Source: Natrinema gari JCM 14663 (GTDB lineage Archaea; Halobacteriota; Halobacteria; Halobacteriales; Natrialbaceae). From it: DNA of 64,000 nucleotides. Both the position numbers and the translations under genes were made by a program. Under the pieces are notes generated by a model. The model made no database searches. It was not told the origin of the DNA and was given only the letters and a program-made list of their open reading frames with translations. Shown piece after piece: positions 46,856 through 55,604 of this stretch. The stretch lies in NCBI RefSeq assembly GCF_000337175.1, contig NZ_AOIJ01000041.1, positions 30,559-94,558 on the forward strand. The letters run 5' to 3'. Numbering within the stretch: the first letter of the stretch is position 1; every line of letters starts with the position of its first letter.

Positions 46856-46946
46856 CCGAACGCGATTCGGTCCGGACCCGGCGTCCGTTTTGCCCGCGAG
46901 GGTGGCCGTTCGTGTGCTGAACTACTGGTCGTCCCACCGCGATCAC

Positions 46947-47168
46947 TCAGGTCGTAATCCAGACCAGGTACCAGAGCAACGCCCCACCAGCGGCGAGACC
47001 GCCGAGTATCGCCGCGCCAACCACCGGCAGGGTGGCGTCGCCCTGAAGAGCGACCAGGCCGCCGGAGAGCCCGACCAGCAGAACGAAGACGGCCTTGAGT
47101 TGACTGGCCCCCGCAGTCGAACCGCTCGAGCGCGCGGCGTCGCGTCCGGGACCGCGATCCCGGCTCAT
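46947..47168 (-). CDS. Small membrane protein, 73 residues
   Basis: MSRDRGPGRDAARSSGSTAG then a double hydrophobic stretch (LKAVFVLLVGLSGGLVALQ and LPVVGAAILGGLAAGGALLWYLVWI). The ATG at 47168 overlaps the stop of the upstream gene (ATGA), so the two form an operon. Two short helices; the function is unknown. Confidence 0.7.
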   Translation of the reverse strand: MSRDRGPGRDAARSSGSTAGASQLKAVFVLLVGLSGGLVALQGDATLPVVGAAILGGLAAGGALLWYLVWITT

Positions 47169-47572
47169 AGCTCGTGGGGCGCGCTGACGTGCAGTGTGAC
47201 GAACTGCCAGGCGCTTGCAGCCGGGTCGTCGGACTCGTCCCGTTCCACCAGCGTTCCGCTCCACCGACTGTCGAACCGGTGGCGGTCGCCGGTCGCCGTC
47301 GCCGTCCAGGCCATCGTTACCTCGTCGGCGACCGTCGCGAACCCGTCGCGATCGGTGACGGTGAGCCCCCGACTTTCGACGACCCACGCCTCGGTCGTCT
47401 CGGTCTGTTTCTCGAGGGCTGCGGCGACGGCGTCACCGCCGAACAGGGATTCACTGATGCCGAACTTGACGGTCGAATCGGCGTCCGAAAAGTAGGGCGT
47501 AAGCGGGTCGCCGTCGCGGAGTGCGTCGTAGTAGTCGCGGACGACGGCCTCGGCGCTCGCACGCGGTGACAT
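47165..47572 (-). CDS. SnoaL/NTF2-like protein, 135 residues
   Basis: MSPRASAEAVVRDYYDALRDGDPLTPYFSDADSTVKFG is the helical start of an NTF2/SnoaL-like cone fold. FGGDAVAAALEKQTE and VADEVTMAWTATATGDRHRFDSRWSGTLVER continue it, followed by the final strand VTLHVSA. Members are ligand-binding or isomerase-like; no catalytic residues are certain. It is the first gene of a two-gene operon with the small membrane protein. Confidence 0.8.
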   Translation of the reverse strand: MSPRASAEAVVRDYYDALRDGDPLTPYFSDADSTVKFGISESLFGGDAVAAALEKQTETTEAWVVESRGLTVTDRDGFATVADEVTMAWTATATGDRHRFDSRWSGTLVERDESDDPAASAWQFVTLHVSAPHEL

Positions 47573-47672
47573 GGTACAACCCTCGGAGCCCGCTCCCAAA
47601 GAGTCATCGGACGCAGGCGCAGGCGACGAGTGCGGGACAGGCGCTGGCGGCGACCCGCCGAGTCGGACCCGC

Positions 47673-48224
47673 TCACATGAAGCCGCGATCGACCTCGTCG
47701 GTCTCGATCAAGTCCTCGAGTTCCGCGTTCAGCAGGTCGTCGGCCTCCTCGAACCGCTCGGCGAGGTCCTCGAGTTCGTCGGGTCGGTCGTACTGATCGT
47801 ACGCCATGGGCCCGAACGCGGGGCTCTCCATGGCCGCCATCACGTCGTCGAACAGGTCCTGCGGCCGCGTCGGCGCGTCCGCGTGGGTCTCGAGGACGGT
47901 CTCGAGGCGCTTCCCGACCGTCTCGGCTTGCGCCTCGTCGTCGGGCGGTGACTGGACCGCAAAGCGCCCGCCGGAATCGCGGTCGGGCATGAACGCGCCG
48001 ATCTCGTCGTCGAGACTGCGGGCGACTCGCGTGCCGACGCCCCGTACCTCGAAGGGGTTCTTCGCGTACGTTTTCAGGAAGAAGACGCCGGCTCGGGGAT
48101 GCGCGAGGTACATGTCTTCGCCGACGCCGCCAGCGCGGTCACCGGCGACTGCGCGCCAGTTCTCCGGATCGACGCTCCGTTCAGTGACGTCTTCGAGTAC
48201 GTCCTGCCACTCGCGAATCCGCAT
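47673..48224 (-). CDS. Conserved haloarchaeal protein, 183 residues
   Basis: It starts MRIREWQDVLEDVTERSVDPENWRAV at the ATG at 48224. It is acidic and soluble, with MYLAHPRAGVFFLKTYAKNPFEVRGVGTRVARSLDDE in the middle and a helical Glu/Asp-rich end. I do not recognise a family but its codon use and acidity are normal. A longer in-frame start upstream (MASFIAIDTFF) is hydrophobic and less likely. Confidence 0.75.
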   Translation of the reverse strand: MRIREWQDVLEDVTERSVDPENWRAVAGDRAGGVGEDMYLAHPRAGVFFLKTYAKNPFEVRGVGTRVARSLDDEIGAFMPDRDSGGRFAVQSPPDDEAQAETVGKRLETVLETHADAPTRPQDLFDDVMAAMESPAFGPMAYDQYDRPDELEDLAERFEEADDLLNAELEDLIETDEVDRGFM

Positions 48225-48370
48225 GCCCGACGGTTCGGCCGCCGGCAGAAAGAACGTATCGATTGCGATGAAAGACGCCACAGCGATTCTGTTGGTCGGG
48301 AAAACGACCGATCCGAACCAAAAGGAATACGACCGCTCCCCCGTCAGGAACCGTAACCGACGCTTTCCCT

Positions 48371-48625
48371 ATGTCCGTCCGCCACTCACTCTCGCTCGTC
48401 GAACTGTTTCGCGCGACGCCGGTCAAGAGCGCGCTGCTATCGCTCGCCCCGGTCACGCTGGCGCTCGGCCAGTTATGCAATAGTTACGTCAACGGCGTTT
48501 CGCCGGCCGTCTCCATCGCGTTCGCCGTCGTCATGATCGGCTTCGCCGTCGTTGCGATGGGACACCACGCCGCCGAGCACCGCGTCCACCGACTCGAGAC
48601 CGAGTACGGTCCGGAGAGGATCTAA
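48371..48625 (+). CDS. Small two-helix membrane protein, 84 residues
   Basis: MSVRHSLSLVELFRATPVKSAL, then two hydrophobic segments (LLSLAPVTLALGQLCNSYV and SIAFAVVMIGFAVVAMGHHAAEH). The C-terminus is charged. It is divergent from the previous gene and its stop overlaps the stop of the SPW-type gene on the other strand by 4 bases. Confidence 0.7.
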   Translation: MSVRHSLSLVELFRATPVKSALLSLAPVTLALGQLCNSYVNGVSPAVSIAFAVVMIGFAVVAMGHHAAEHRVHRLETEYGPERI

Positions 48626-49194
48626 GCACCCGGTCCGGTCTCGGTCGCGACGGCTCTGGCTTCGCGGGCCTCGTAGGCGGTGTAGCCGGCCAGTCCGGCG
48701 ATCAGGAGCCCGGTCGCGAGGGTGCTCCAGAACAGCCCGCCGCCCATCCCGAGGAGCGCGGCCGAAACGATCAGCCAGACCCCGAGGATGGCGATCAACG
48801 ACGCGATACCGGTGCTTATCGGGACGTCGTTGGTCACCCGGTAGTAGTTGTAGCCGGCGGCAGCGAAGACGGCGAGGCCGACCAGTACGTCGTTCCACAG
48901 CGGTGCCGGAGCCGTCCGGAAGACGAACACGGAGAGTGCGACCCACGCGCCGAGGACGGCGACAAGCAGGCTGATGACCGACGCTTTGCGCCGCCCTTCC
49001 GCGGTTGCGACCTGCATCGGCTCATCGCGCGGATCGCGGTCGCCGGCACGCTCCCCGTCGCCGGCACCGGTCCCGGAATCGATGTCTGTGGTCGCCTCTT
49101 CGGGCCGGTTCGTCGGCCCGTCACTCGCCCCGGCCCCGAGATCGGCCTCGGACTCGTCGCTCATCCGACGATCGTCGCCGTTCGGGTCACTCAT
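48622..49194 (-). CDS. SPW-repeat membrane protein, 190 residues
   Basis: MSDPNGDDRRMSDESEAD, then an acidic disordered region of about 65 residues, and then four hydrophobic helices (VISLLVAVLGAWVALSVFVF; LWNDVLVGLAVFAAAGYNYY; GIASLIAILGVWLIVSAALL; FWSTLATGLLIAGLAGYTAYE). The SPW repeat (Ser-Pro-Trp/Leu-Trp) pattern 'PLWNDVLVG' occurs twice in related proteins. The function is unknown. It is divergent from dna2, sharing the 49275-49297 palindrome between them. Confidence 0.8.
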   Translation of the reverse strand: MSDPNGDDRRMSDESEADLGAGASDGPTNRPEEATTDIDSGTGAGDGERAGDRDPRDEPMQVATAEGRRKASVISLLVAVLGAWVALSVFVFRTAPAPLWNDVLVGLAVFAAAGYNYYRVTNDVPISTGIASLIAILGVWLIVSAALLGMGGGLFWSTLATGLLIAGLAGYTAYEAREARAVATETGPGA

Positions 49195-49274
49195 GGCATC
49201 GAGCGTACGACTCGGGGTCTCAAAAGCACCGTGTCCGTTCCAATCGTTGTGGTGACTCGAGGGAAACCGAAACC

Positions 49275-49297
49275 GTCGGTAAATCCGGTTTACCGAC
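49275..49297. promoter_or_regulatory. Perfect 9-bp inverted repeat between the SPW gene and dna2
   Basis: GTCGGTAAA-TCCGG-TTTACCGAC. It lies about 80 bases upstream of the SPW gene and about 104 bases upstream of dna2. It may be an operator for either gene or a hairpin in a longer 5' leader. No other copy is seen in the window. Confidence 0.5.
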
Positions 49298-49400
49298 TCG
49301 GTGTGTCGCTCGTCCGCCCGGGCCGGAGGCCGGACCGGCGGCGATCGTGCGGGCTGTGCCGACCGATAGCGTTTTTGATCGCTCGCTCGTGACGATAGCT

Positions 49401-52166
49401 GTGCACGTACGCGGAACCGTCGCGGGCGAGGTCGACGTGCGGTCGGTGACCACGAGCTACGGCGAGAGCGATCTCGCCGAAGTCCCCCTTCGACGGGGCG
49501 ACGACACGCCGGCCGGCGACGCATCCCGCGCTCGAGGCGACGGTGGAACGGCCACGCTCGCGGACGGCCACGAGACCACGACGGTGACGCTCTGGAACAA
49601 GTGGACCGAATCGGCCGAACTGCTCGAGCCCGGGATGGACGTGCTCGTGACGAACGCCAAAGAAGAGGAGTACGACGGCGAGACCCAGTACGCGACGACG
49701 GGGGACTCCTACGTCGTCGTCGAACCCTCCTTCCTCGTGAGCGTAACGTCGATTCGCAACTGGGTCGAGTGCCCCCGGCTGTACTACCTGAACAAGCTCT
49801 CCGGAGTGCCGCTGAACTACCCGGTAGTGAAAGGAACGCTGGTCCACGAGGTCTTCGGCGACCTGTTGCGCGGGCGCGACCTCGAGGAATCGATCGCGGC
49901 CCGCGTCGAGGAACGAGGACTGCAACTGGGGTTGCTGGGCGAGACGGCCGACGCCGTCGCCGAGGATGTCCGAGAGAACGCGACGGCGATCGAAGGCTGG
50001 CTCCAGCAGGGCCGGTTGGACGAGTCGGAAGACGAATGGCGCTCGGAGCAGTTGCTCATCAGCGAGACGTTCGGCATCCGCGGCCGGGCCGACGCCGTTC
50101 GCCGCGGGGCACCGGTCGAACTCAAGACCGGCAAGAACCTCAAGAAGGAACCGCGGTTCAAGGACAAGGTGCAGGCCGCCTGTTATGCCCTCTTGCTCGA
50201 GGAACACGGCGGCGACGTCGACATCGGAACGCTGCTCTATACGAAGAACTCGGTGTTGGATCGCAACGAGGAAACCGGGGACCTCAATCCGGCAAAGGAG
50301 TTTACGATGGGCGAGGGCCTCCTGAAATACGTCGTTCGGCTCCGGAACGAGATCGCGGCCATGGAGATGGCAGGGGATATCCCGACGGGCTACGAGGCCG
50401 ACGCGAAGTGCGAGTACTGCTTCGAACAGGACACCTGTATGGTCGTCTCCGGCCGACTGGAGCAGGAATCCAAGGCCGGCCGGATCGGGCGATCGCTGCC
50501 CGACGAGGAACGCGAGTACTTCGACCGCTTCTACCGGGCGATCGAGGAGGAGCGCAGGGAGATCCACCGCGAGTACGCCAAACTCTGGAAGCAAAGCGCC
50601 GAGGAGCGGGCCGACGACGACCGCGCGCTGATCGACCTCGAGTTCCTCGAGCAGCGCCCGCTCGAGGGCGGCCGGTGGGAACTGCGAGCGCGGCGACCCG
50701 GCGGCGCGAACTCGAAACTTCGCGAGGGCGATCTGGTGCTCGCGAGCGACGGCGATCCGGTTCGGGGCGAGTCCGAACTGGCGCGAATCGAACGACTCGA
50801 CGACGAAGTCGTGATCACGGCCGACGAGCCGGTCGAAGTCACGCGGCTGGACGTCTATCCCTCCGAACTGACGACCGACCGACTACTCGTCGCGATGCAC
50901 GACGCGCTCCTAAAAGGCGACGAGCGGCGGAAGGACATCCTGTTCGGCCGAACGGAGCCCGCCTTCGAGGACCTCGAGGAGACGTTCATCGACAACAACG
51001 AGCGCCAGAACGAGGCCGTGACGAAAGCCGTCAGCGCGGAAGACTGCGCGCTGATCCACGGGCCGCCGGGAACCGGGAAGACCTACACCATCGCACGCGC
51101 CATCCGTGCGATGGTCGACCGCGGCGAGCGTGTCCTGCTGTCGGCCTTTACCAATCGTGCCGTCGACAACGCGTTAGCGGCCGTCCTCGAACAACTCGAG
51201 GACGGCGATGCGTCGCAGACGCAAGGGACCGGAGACGGAAACGCCGTCGATATCGTCCGCGTCGGCTCCGAGAGCGGCATCCGCGACGACATGGAGCCGT
51301 ACCGCCTCGAGCGAGCGGGCGATCCCGAGGACCGGGCCGCCGAACTGCGGAACGCCCAGGTGGTGGCGGCGACGACGTCGACCTGCGGCTCGCGAGTGAT
51401 GAAAGAACAGGAGTTTGACGTGGCGCTGGTCGACGAGGCAGCACAGCTCACGGAACCCGGAACCTGTGCGGCGATCAACTTGGCCGAGCGATTCGTCCTC
51501 GTCGGCGACCACGAGCAGCTCCCACCGGTCGTTCGCGCCGAAAACGACCTCACCGAGTCGCTGTTCGAACGGCTCGTCGAGCGCTATCCCGGGGCAGGCG
51601 TCATGCTCGACCGCCAGTACCGGATGAACCAGCGCATTCAGGTCTTCGCCTCGAACGAGTTCTACGACGGCCAACTCCGACCCGCAACGCCCGCGGTCGC
51701 GGCGCGGACCCTGGACGATCTCGCAGGCGTTTCCCGGGACGCGCTCCCCGAACCGCTGCGAGACCCCGTCTCCTTCATCGACGTCGAGGGCGACCGGGGA
51801 CAGTACACCGACAGCGAGGAGGCAGCGCGGATCGCCGCCCTGATCGAGACCTACGAGGACGCCGGCCTCGACCGCACCGACATCGGCGTCATCGCGCCCT
51901 TCCGCGCCCAGGTCTCGGAGATCTCGGCGCACGTTCCCGACGACGTCGCCGTCGACACCGTCGACCGCTTCCAGGGCTCGAGCCAGAACGTGATCATCGT
52001 CTCCTTTACCGCGACCGGCTCGCTCGAGGGGCCGATATTCGAGGACTACCGCCGGATCAACGTTGCGCTGACCCGGCCCAAGCGCGCGCTCGTGTTGGTC
52101 GGCGATGCGGCGGCGTTGGCGTCCGAGCCGGTCTACGAACGCATGCTCGAGTGGGCGAGAGCGTAG
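49401..52166 (+). CDS. dna2: Dna2-like nuclease-helicase (Cas4-type nuclease plus SF1B helicase)
   Basis: A 921-residue protein. The N-terminal OB-like region is followed by a RecB/Cas4 nuclease (GRADAVRRGAPVELKTGKN, with Asp and ELK). Four Cys, C124, C337, C340 and C346 (ECPRLYY and CEYCFEQDTC), can hold a 4Fe-4S cluster. The C-terminal helicase has Walker A GPPGTGKT (554-561), motif Ia, Walker B VDEAAQ (677-682), GDHEQLPPVVRAEND, RQYRMN and RFQGSSQN. It acts on flaps and 5'-tailed DNA in replication and repair. I start it at the GTG at 49401, about 27-32 bases after a GTTTTTGA box. Confidence 0.92.
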   Translation: MHVRGTVAGEVDVRSVTTSYGESDLAEVPLRRGDDTPAGDASRARGDGGTATLADGHETTTVTLWNKWTESAELLEPGMDVLVTNAKEEEYDGETQYATTGDSYVVVEPSFLVSVTSIRNWVECPRLYYLNKLSGVPLNYPVVKGTLVHEVFGDLLRGRDLEESIAARVEERGLQLGLLGETADAVAEDVRENATAIEGWLQQGRLDESEDEWRSEQLLISETFGIRGRADAVRRGAPVELKTGKNLKKEPRFKDKVQAACYALLLEEHGGDVDIGTLLYTKNSVLDRNEETGDLNPAKEFTMGEGLLKYVVRLRNEIAAMEMAGDIPTGYEADAKCEYCFEQDTCMVVSGRLEQESKAGRIGRSLPDEEREYFDRFYRAIEEERREIHREYAKLWKQSAEERADDDRALIDLEFLEQRPLEGGRWELRARRPGGANSKLREGDLVLASDGDPVRGESELARIERLDDEVVITADEPVEVTRLDVYPSELTTDRLLVAMHDALLKGDERRKDILFGRTEPAFEDLEETFIDNNERQNEAVTKAVSAEDCALIHGPPGTGKTYTIARAIRAMVDRGERVLLSAFTNRAVDNALAAVLEQLEDGDASQTQGTGDGNAVDIVRVGSESGIRDDMEPYRLERAGDPEDRAAELRNAQVVAATTSTCGSRVMKEQEFDVALVDEAAQLTEPGTCAAINLAERFVLVGDHEQLPPVVRAENDLTESLFERLVERYPGAGVMLDRQYRMNQRIQVFASNEFYDGQLRPATPAVAARTLDDLAGVSRDALPEPLRDPVSFIDVEGDRGQYTDSEEAARIAALIETYEDAGLDRTDIGVIAPFRAQVSEISAHVPDDVAVDTVDRFQGSSQNVIIVSFTATGSLEGPIFEDYRRINVALTRPKRALVLVGDAAALASEPVYERMLEWARA

Positions 52167-52251
52167 CGCGACCTCGCACGTTTACACTGAGTGAGAGCAA
52201 CGAGGGGGCGGTCACCACCCCGAGAGGGATCGATAGCCGACGGCGGAACCG

Positions 52252-52386
52252 ATGAGAGCGGTCACCCGGCACGGCGAGACAGACATCCGCGTCGACGACG
52301 GTCCCGAGCCGGGGATCGTCACTCCGACCGAGGCCGTAATCGAGAGCACGGCGACGCGGAAATCAGTCGTCTACGCCGACGAGTAG
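52252..52386 (+). pseudogene. N-terminal fragment of a zinc alcohol/formaldehyde dehydrogenase-like gene
   Basis: Codons from the ATG at 52252 read MRAVTRHGETDIRVDDGPEP then GIVTPTEAVIESTATRKSV and stop. The first ~35 residues match the start of glutathione-independent formaldehyde/alcohol dehydrogenases (MRAVTxHGxxDxRVDxxPxP..DPTDAxVxxTAT). The following AICGSDLH zinc motif is lost and replaced by VVYADE. It overlaps the end of the next gene. It is a relic, not a functional enzyme. Confidence 0.6.
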
Positions 52387-52568
52387 TCGACTTTTCCTTC
52401 CGCCTCGCTCATGCGAATCCAGTACAGCCGCGTGTACGGCAGGTGGATGACGCCCTCGCCCTCGAGTCGAATCCGGACGCCCTGGACCCGTCCCGAATCG
52501 GTGATCTGGTCGGCGTCGATCTCCGTCGACCTCGTTCCGTCGGGGCTTTCGTACGCGATGGTTGCCAT
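52371..52568 (-). CDS. Small conserved haloarchaeal protein, 65 residues
   Basis: It starts MATIAYESPDGTRSTEIDADQ at the ATG at 52568, continues VQGVRIRLEGEGVIHLPYTRLYWIRMSEA, and ends VDYSSA. It is a small beta-rich protein of a very common haloarchaeal type. The function is unknown. Its 3' end overlaps the pseudogene relic on the other strand. Confidence 0.75.
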   Translation of the reverse strand: MATIAYESPDGTRSTEIDADQITDSGRVQGVRIRLEGEGVIHLPYTRLYWIRMSEAEGKVDYSSA

Positions 52569-52690
52569 GTCTCTAGGTCCAACCGCATGTCAATAAGTCC
52601 CAGCCACGAATACGCACGTAGAACGGGGCCGCGATCGTCGGAGCGCGATCGACACTGGTCTCCCGTGGCGTGGTCGCCGGCGGCCAGCGC

Positions 52691-53737
52691 TCACGCCTCG
52701 CTGTCCACCCGTTCCCAGAGGGGATAGAGGTCGTCCGCGATCGGTTCGGTGACCGACTCGCCGTCGAGACTGAGTGCGGGATCGCTCCCGTCGCAGTCCC
52801 GGACCGTGCCGATTTCGGCGGCCGCGAGTCCGGCGTCCGCAAGCGATACAAGACAGTCGTCGACCGCGTCCGCGGGGACCGTCGCGAGTAACGCACCGGA
52901 GCCGAAGATCCGGAGCGGGTCGACGCCGGCCGCCTCGCACAGCGTTGCGGTCGCATCGCGGATCGGGACGGCGTCGCGGTCCACCGCGAGCCGAACGCTC
53001 GAGGCGCGGGCGACCTCGAGCAGGCCGGCCGCGACGCCGCCTTCGGTTGGATCGTGCATCGCAGTCGCGTACTCGCGGACGATCCGGGCCTCCGGGGCGA
53101 CGCTGATTTCGTCGAGGAACCCCTCGGCGCGCTCGCGGACTTCGGGATCGACGTCGAGTTCGTCGCCGAAGTCGGCCGCGAGGATGGCTGAGCCTTCGAT
53201 CCCCGCCGCCTTGGTGAGGATCACGGCATCGCCGGGCGCTGCGCCGCCGGTCGGAACGAACCGATCGGTCGCCCCCATCGCCGTCAGCGAGAGCAGCGGC
53301 CGCTCGAGTTGGTCGACGTACTCCGAGTGGCCGCCGACGATCGACGCGCCGACCTCGCGGGCGGCCGCATCGAGGTCGTGGGAAATCCCCTCGAGCAGGG
53401 AGCGACCGGAGTCGGTGCTGGCGGCGGTGTCATCGCCGTCGGCCGCGTTGGTGTCGGCGCTCGGAAGCAAGACGACGGCCGTCAGCCAGCGCGGGTCCGC
53501 CCCCGAGACGGCCACGTCGTTAGTGGCGACGTAGACGCCGAGTTCACCGACCCCCTCGGCGGCCAGCGAGATCGGATCGGAGCTAACCACGAGCGTGCCC
53601 TCGCCGTCGGGCCAGTCGATCGCGGCGGCATCTTCGCCGTCCGCGGGGCCCTGTACAACCGTCTCGTCGCTCTCGGCCGCCCCCGTCCGCTCGAAGACGT
53701 GTGTCAGCAGCTCGTCCGGACTCACCTTCCCGGGCAT
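52691..53737 (-). CDS. AIR synthase-related protein (PurM/HypE/ThiL superfamily)
   Basis: A 348-residue protein with the PurM-like two-domain layout. It opens MPGKVSPDELLTHVFERTG, with YVATNDVAVSGADPRWLTAVVLLP (ATP-site loop), IVGGHSEYVDQLERPLLSLTAMG, MHDPTEGGVAAGLLEVARAS and IFGSGALLATVPADAVDDCL, a HypE-like or selenophosphate synthase-like series. No hydrogenase genes are near, so a role in hydrogenase maturation is doubtful; an amino-phosphate or ATP-binding enzyme of unknown substrate is more cautious. An acidic insert (TNAADGDDTAASTDS, about 105-120) is present. Confidence 0.85.
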   Translation of the reverse strand: MPGKVSPDELLTHVFERTGAAESDETVVQGPADGEDAAAIDWPDGEGTLVVSSDPISLAAEGVGELGVYVATNDVAVSGADPRWLTAVVLLPSADTNAADGDDTAASTDSGRSLLEGISHDLDAAAREVGASIVGGHSEYVDQLERPLLSLTAMGATDRFVPTGGAAPGDAVILTKAAGIEGSAILAADFGDELDVDPEVRERAEGFLDEISVAPEARIVREYATAMHDPTEGGVAAGLLEVARASSVRLAVDRDAVPIRDATATLCEAAGVDPLRIFGSGALLATVPADAVDDCLVSLADAGLAAAEIGTVRDCDGSDPALSLDGESVTEPIADDLYPLWERVDSEA

Positions 53738-53943
53738 ACCACGAACTGGGTCGATGCGCGGTTTGTAGCTGTCGGAGCACACGCTGTTCGAGGAGCGGCG
53801 GACGAGAGGCTGGCACGCGAACCGATTCTCGTCCGGTTCGAGCACGGACACTGGTGTGCGACGACGGCGCAGTGATCGGAACGCCACCCCAGCACGCTCT
53901 GCCGGACAGCGACGTCCGAGACAGAGAACCTGTCAGGCGTCCG

Positions 53944-54630
53944 TTAGTCGGGAAGGGGCGGCCACGTCGTTGCGACCGTTTCCTCGATGAGCGACGTTTG
54001 AGCGCGGCGAAGTCGCTCCGAGACCGCGGACGCCGAGATGTCCAACTCCGTCCCGATCGCTTCCAGAGACGTCCGTCGAGGCACGTCGAAATAGCCCATC
54101 TCGTAGGCCGTTCTGAGCGCCTCACGTTGGCGATCGGAGAGGCCATCGCCGGGCGGTTCGGATGCACCGTCGTGAGTGAGCCGGTGCAATCGAAACCCAG
54201 CGTTCTGTTGCCAGAACGACGAGAATTCGTTGAACGCCGCTCTGGTAGCAAACCAGCCGGACTGACGCCACCCGTCGGGAGTCACTTCGATCCGTTCGAT
54301 AGTGGCTTCAACGGTGGCAAGTGCCTCGAGTCCGGCAAGGTCGTCGATGTGGTCACCGAGTTGGTCCGCGAAACTGAGTGCCGGGACCGCCTGATATCGT
54401 CGCGTGGAGTCAGCCGTTCCGATCACCGTCCATTCGCCGACATCGTCGGCGTCAGTCAAGGCCGCCTCGACTGCCGTCCGTGAACCGCCCGTCACAGTGG
54501 TGATAAACAGTGGCCGGTCACCGTGATTGAATTGAAGTGCGAGAACGATCGTTGCCTCGGGTGCTGCCCTCGCAACTCCGACGAGCGGAAGTGCATCGCA
54601 GTAGATATCGAACTCCGCGACGAGACTCAT
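53944..54630 (-). CDS. HTH_10 regulator
   Basis: A 228-residue protein. C-terminal HTH_10: LSDRQREALRTAYEMGYFDVP, RTSLEAIGTELDISASAV and SERLRRAQTSLIEE. The N-terminal part is the usual bat-like sensor region. It is divergent from the alpha/beta hydrolase gene (124 bases apart), which is a plausible target by proximity. Confidence 0.9.
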   Translation of the reverse strand: MSLVAEFDIYCDALPLVGVARAAPEATIVLALQFNHGDRPLFITTVTGGSRTAVEAALTDADDVGEWTVIGTADSTRRYQAVPALSFADQLGDHIDDLAGLEALATVEATIERIEVTPDGWRQSGWFATRAAFNEFSSFWQQNAGFRLHRLTHDGASEPPGDGLSDRQREALRTAYEMGYFDVPRRTSLEAIGTELDISASAVSERLRRAQTSLIEETVATTWPPLPD

Positions 54631-54754
54631 ACCGCATCGCTTTCCTCCGTGTCAATGGACGTATCGAAACGGCAGTCGTCTTTCCCCTGCCCATTTAAAA
54701 CCCACCATCACTGAGAGAACTGCTTAGCCCGGTCCGCTCCGAACGCGGTGATGC

Positions 54755-55549
54755 ATGCAGACGACACAGTCCGACGCTGGAATCGAAGTCACGTACGAGC
54801 GCCACGGCGATGGGCCACCGCTGATCCTCCTTCACGGTGGAATGGCCCCCAGAGAATACTGGCAGCCCGTTATTCCACACCTAGACGGATACACCGCGAT
54901 CGTCCCGCAACGCCCGGGATTTGGAACGTGTCTCGACGATCGATCCGAGATAAGCCCCGATGACGTGTTGCAACGGGAAGTGGAATACGTGCGCACACTC
55001 GTCGACGCGTTCGACGAGGAGCCGATCCTCTTCGGTCACTCCTTCGGCGCACTCACCGCGATCGAAGCTGCGACGAACGCAGCAGTGACGGCGGTCGTCG
55101 CGTATGAACCGGCGATCCTGCCCGACGATTACCGACCGGACGCCGACCTCGCAGACCGGATGCAGACGCTCATCGACGCGGGGAAACGACGTGAGGCGGT
55201 GAAGCGGTACATCGAGCTGGTCCTCCACCCCGACGGGATCGACGACCTCGACGCGTGGCTCGCAGAGTGGCCGGTCTGGCCAGCGTGTACGGACCTCGCC
55301 GAAGAGGTCCTCCGGATGAACCGCGCTGTCGAGCAATATCGCCTTCCGAACAGCCTGGATGTTGCCGCCCCCGTACTCGTCTTGACCGGCACCGACGGCC
55401 CCGGGTTTCTCCGAGAGAGCGCCCGCGCGACCCACGATGCGATCCCACACAGCCGCCTCGTCGAGTTCGACGGTGTGAGCCACAGTGGCCCCGGCGAAGC
55501 ACCGGACGTAATCGCTGCAGAAATCGACTCCTTCCTGCGGACGCGATAG
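54755..55549 (+). CDS. Alpha/beta-fold hydrolase
   Basis: A 264-residue hydrolase. The oxyanion region is LILLHGGM (about 24-31), the nucleophile elbow is GHSFGA (Ser about 96), a possible acid is the Asp in TGTDGPGF, and the catalytic His is in SHSGPGEAP near the C-terminus. It has a standard esterase/haloperoxidase/epoxide-like size; the substrate is unknown. It is leaderless, with CTTAGCC about 27 bases upstream. It is transcribed away from an HTH_10 regulator. Confidence 0.85.
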   Translation: MQTTQSDAGIEVTYERHGDGPPLILLHGGMAPREYWQPVIPHLDGYTAIVPQRPGFGTCLDDRSEISPDDVLQREVEYVRTLVDAFDEEPILFGHSFGALTAIEAATNAAVTAVVAYEPAILPDDYRPDADLADRMQTLIDAGKRREAVKRYIELVLHPDGIDDLDAWLAEWPVWPACTDLAEEVLRMNRAVEQYRLPNSLDVAAPVLVLTGTDGPGFLRESARATHDAIPHSRLVEFDGVSHSGPGEAPDVIAAEIDSFLRTR

Positions 55550-55604
55550 CAGTTCGCAGCCGACGCAGCTCCGAGGGGGAGCCGAACCCCCGTTTCGAAC
55601 CGGT

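Noticed and set aside
49005..49400. Upstream extension of dna2
   Set aside because: Arg/Ser-rich residues overlapping the divergent SPW gene; the nuclease family starts near HVRGTVAGEV.
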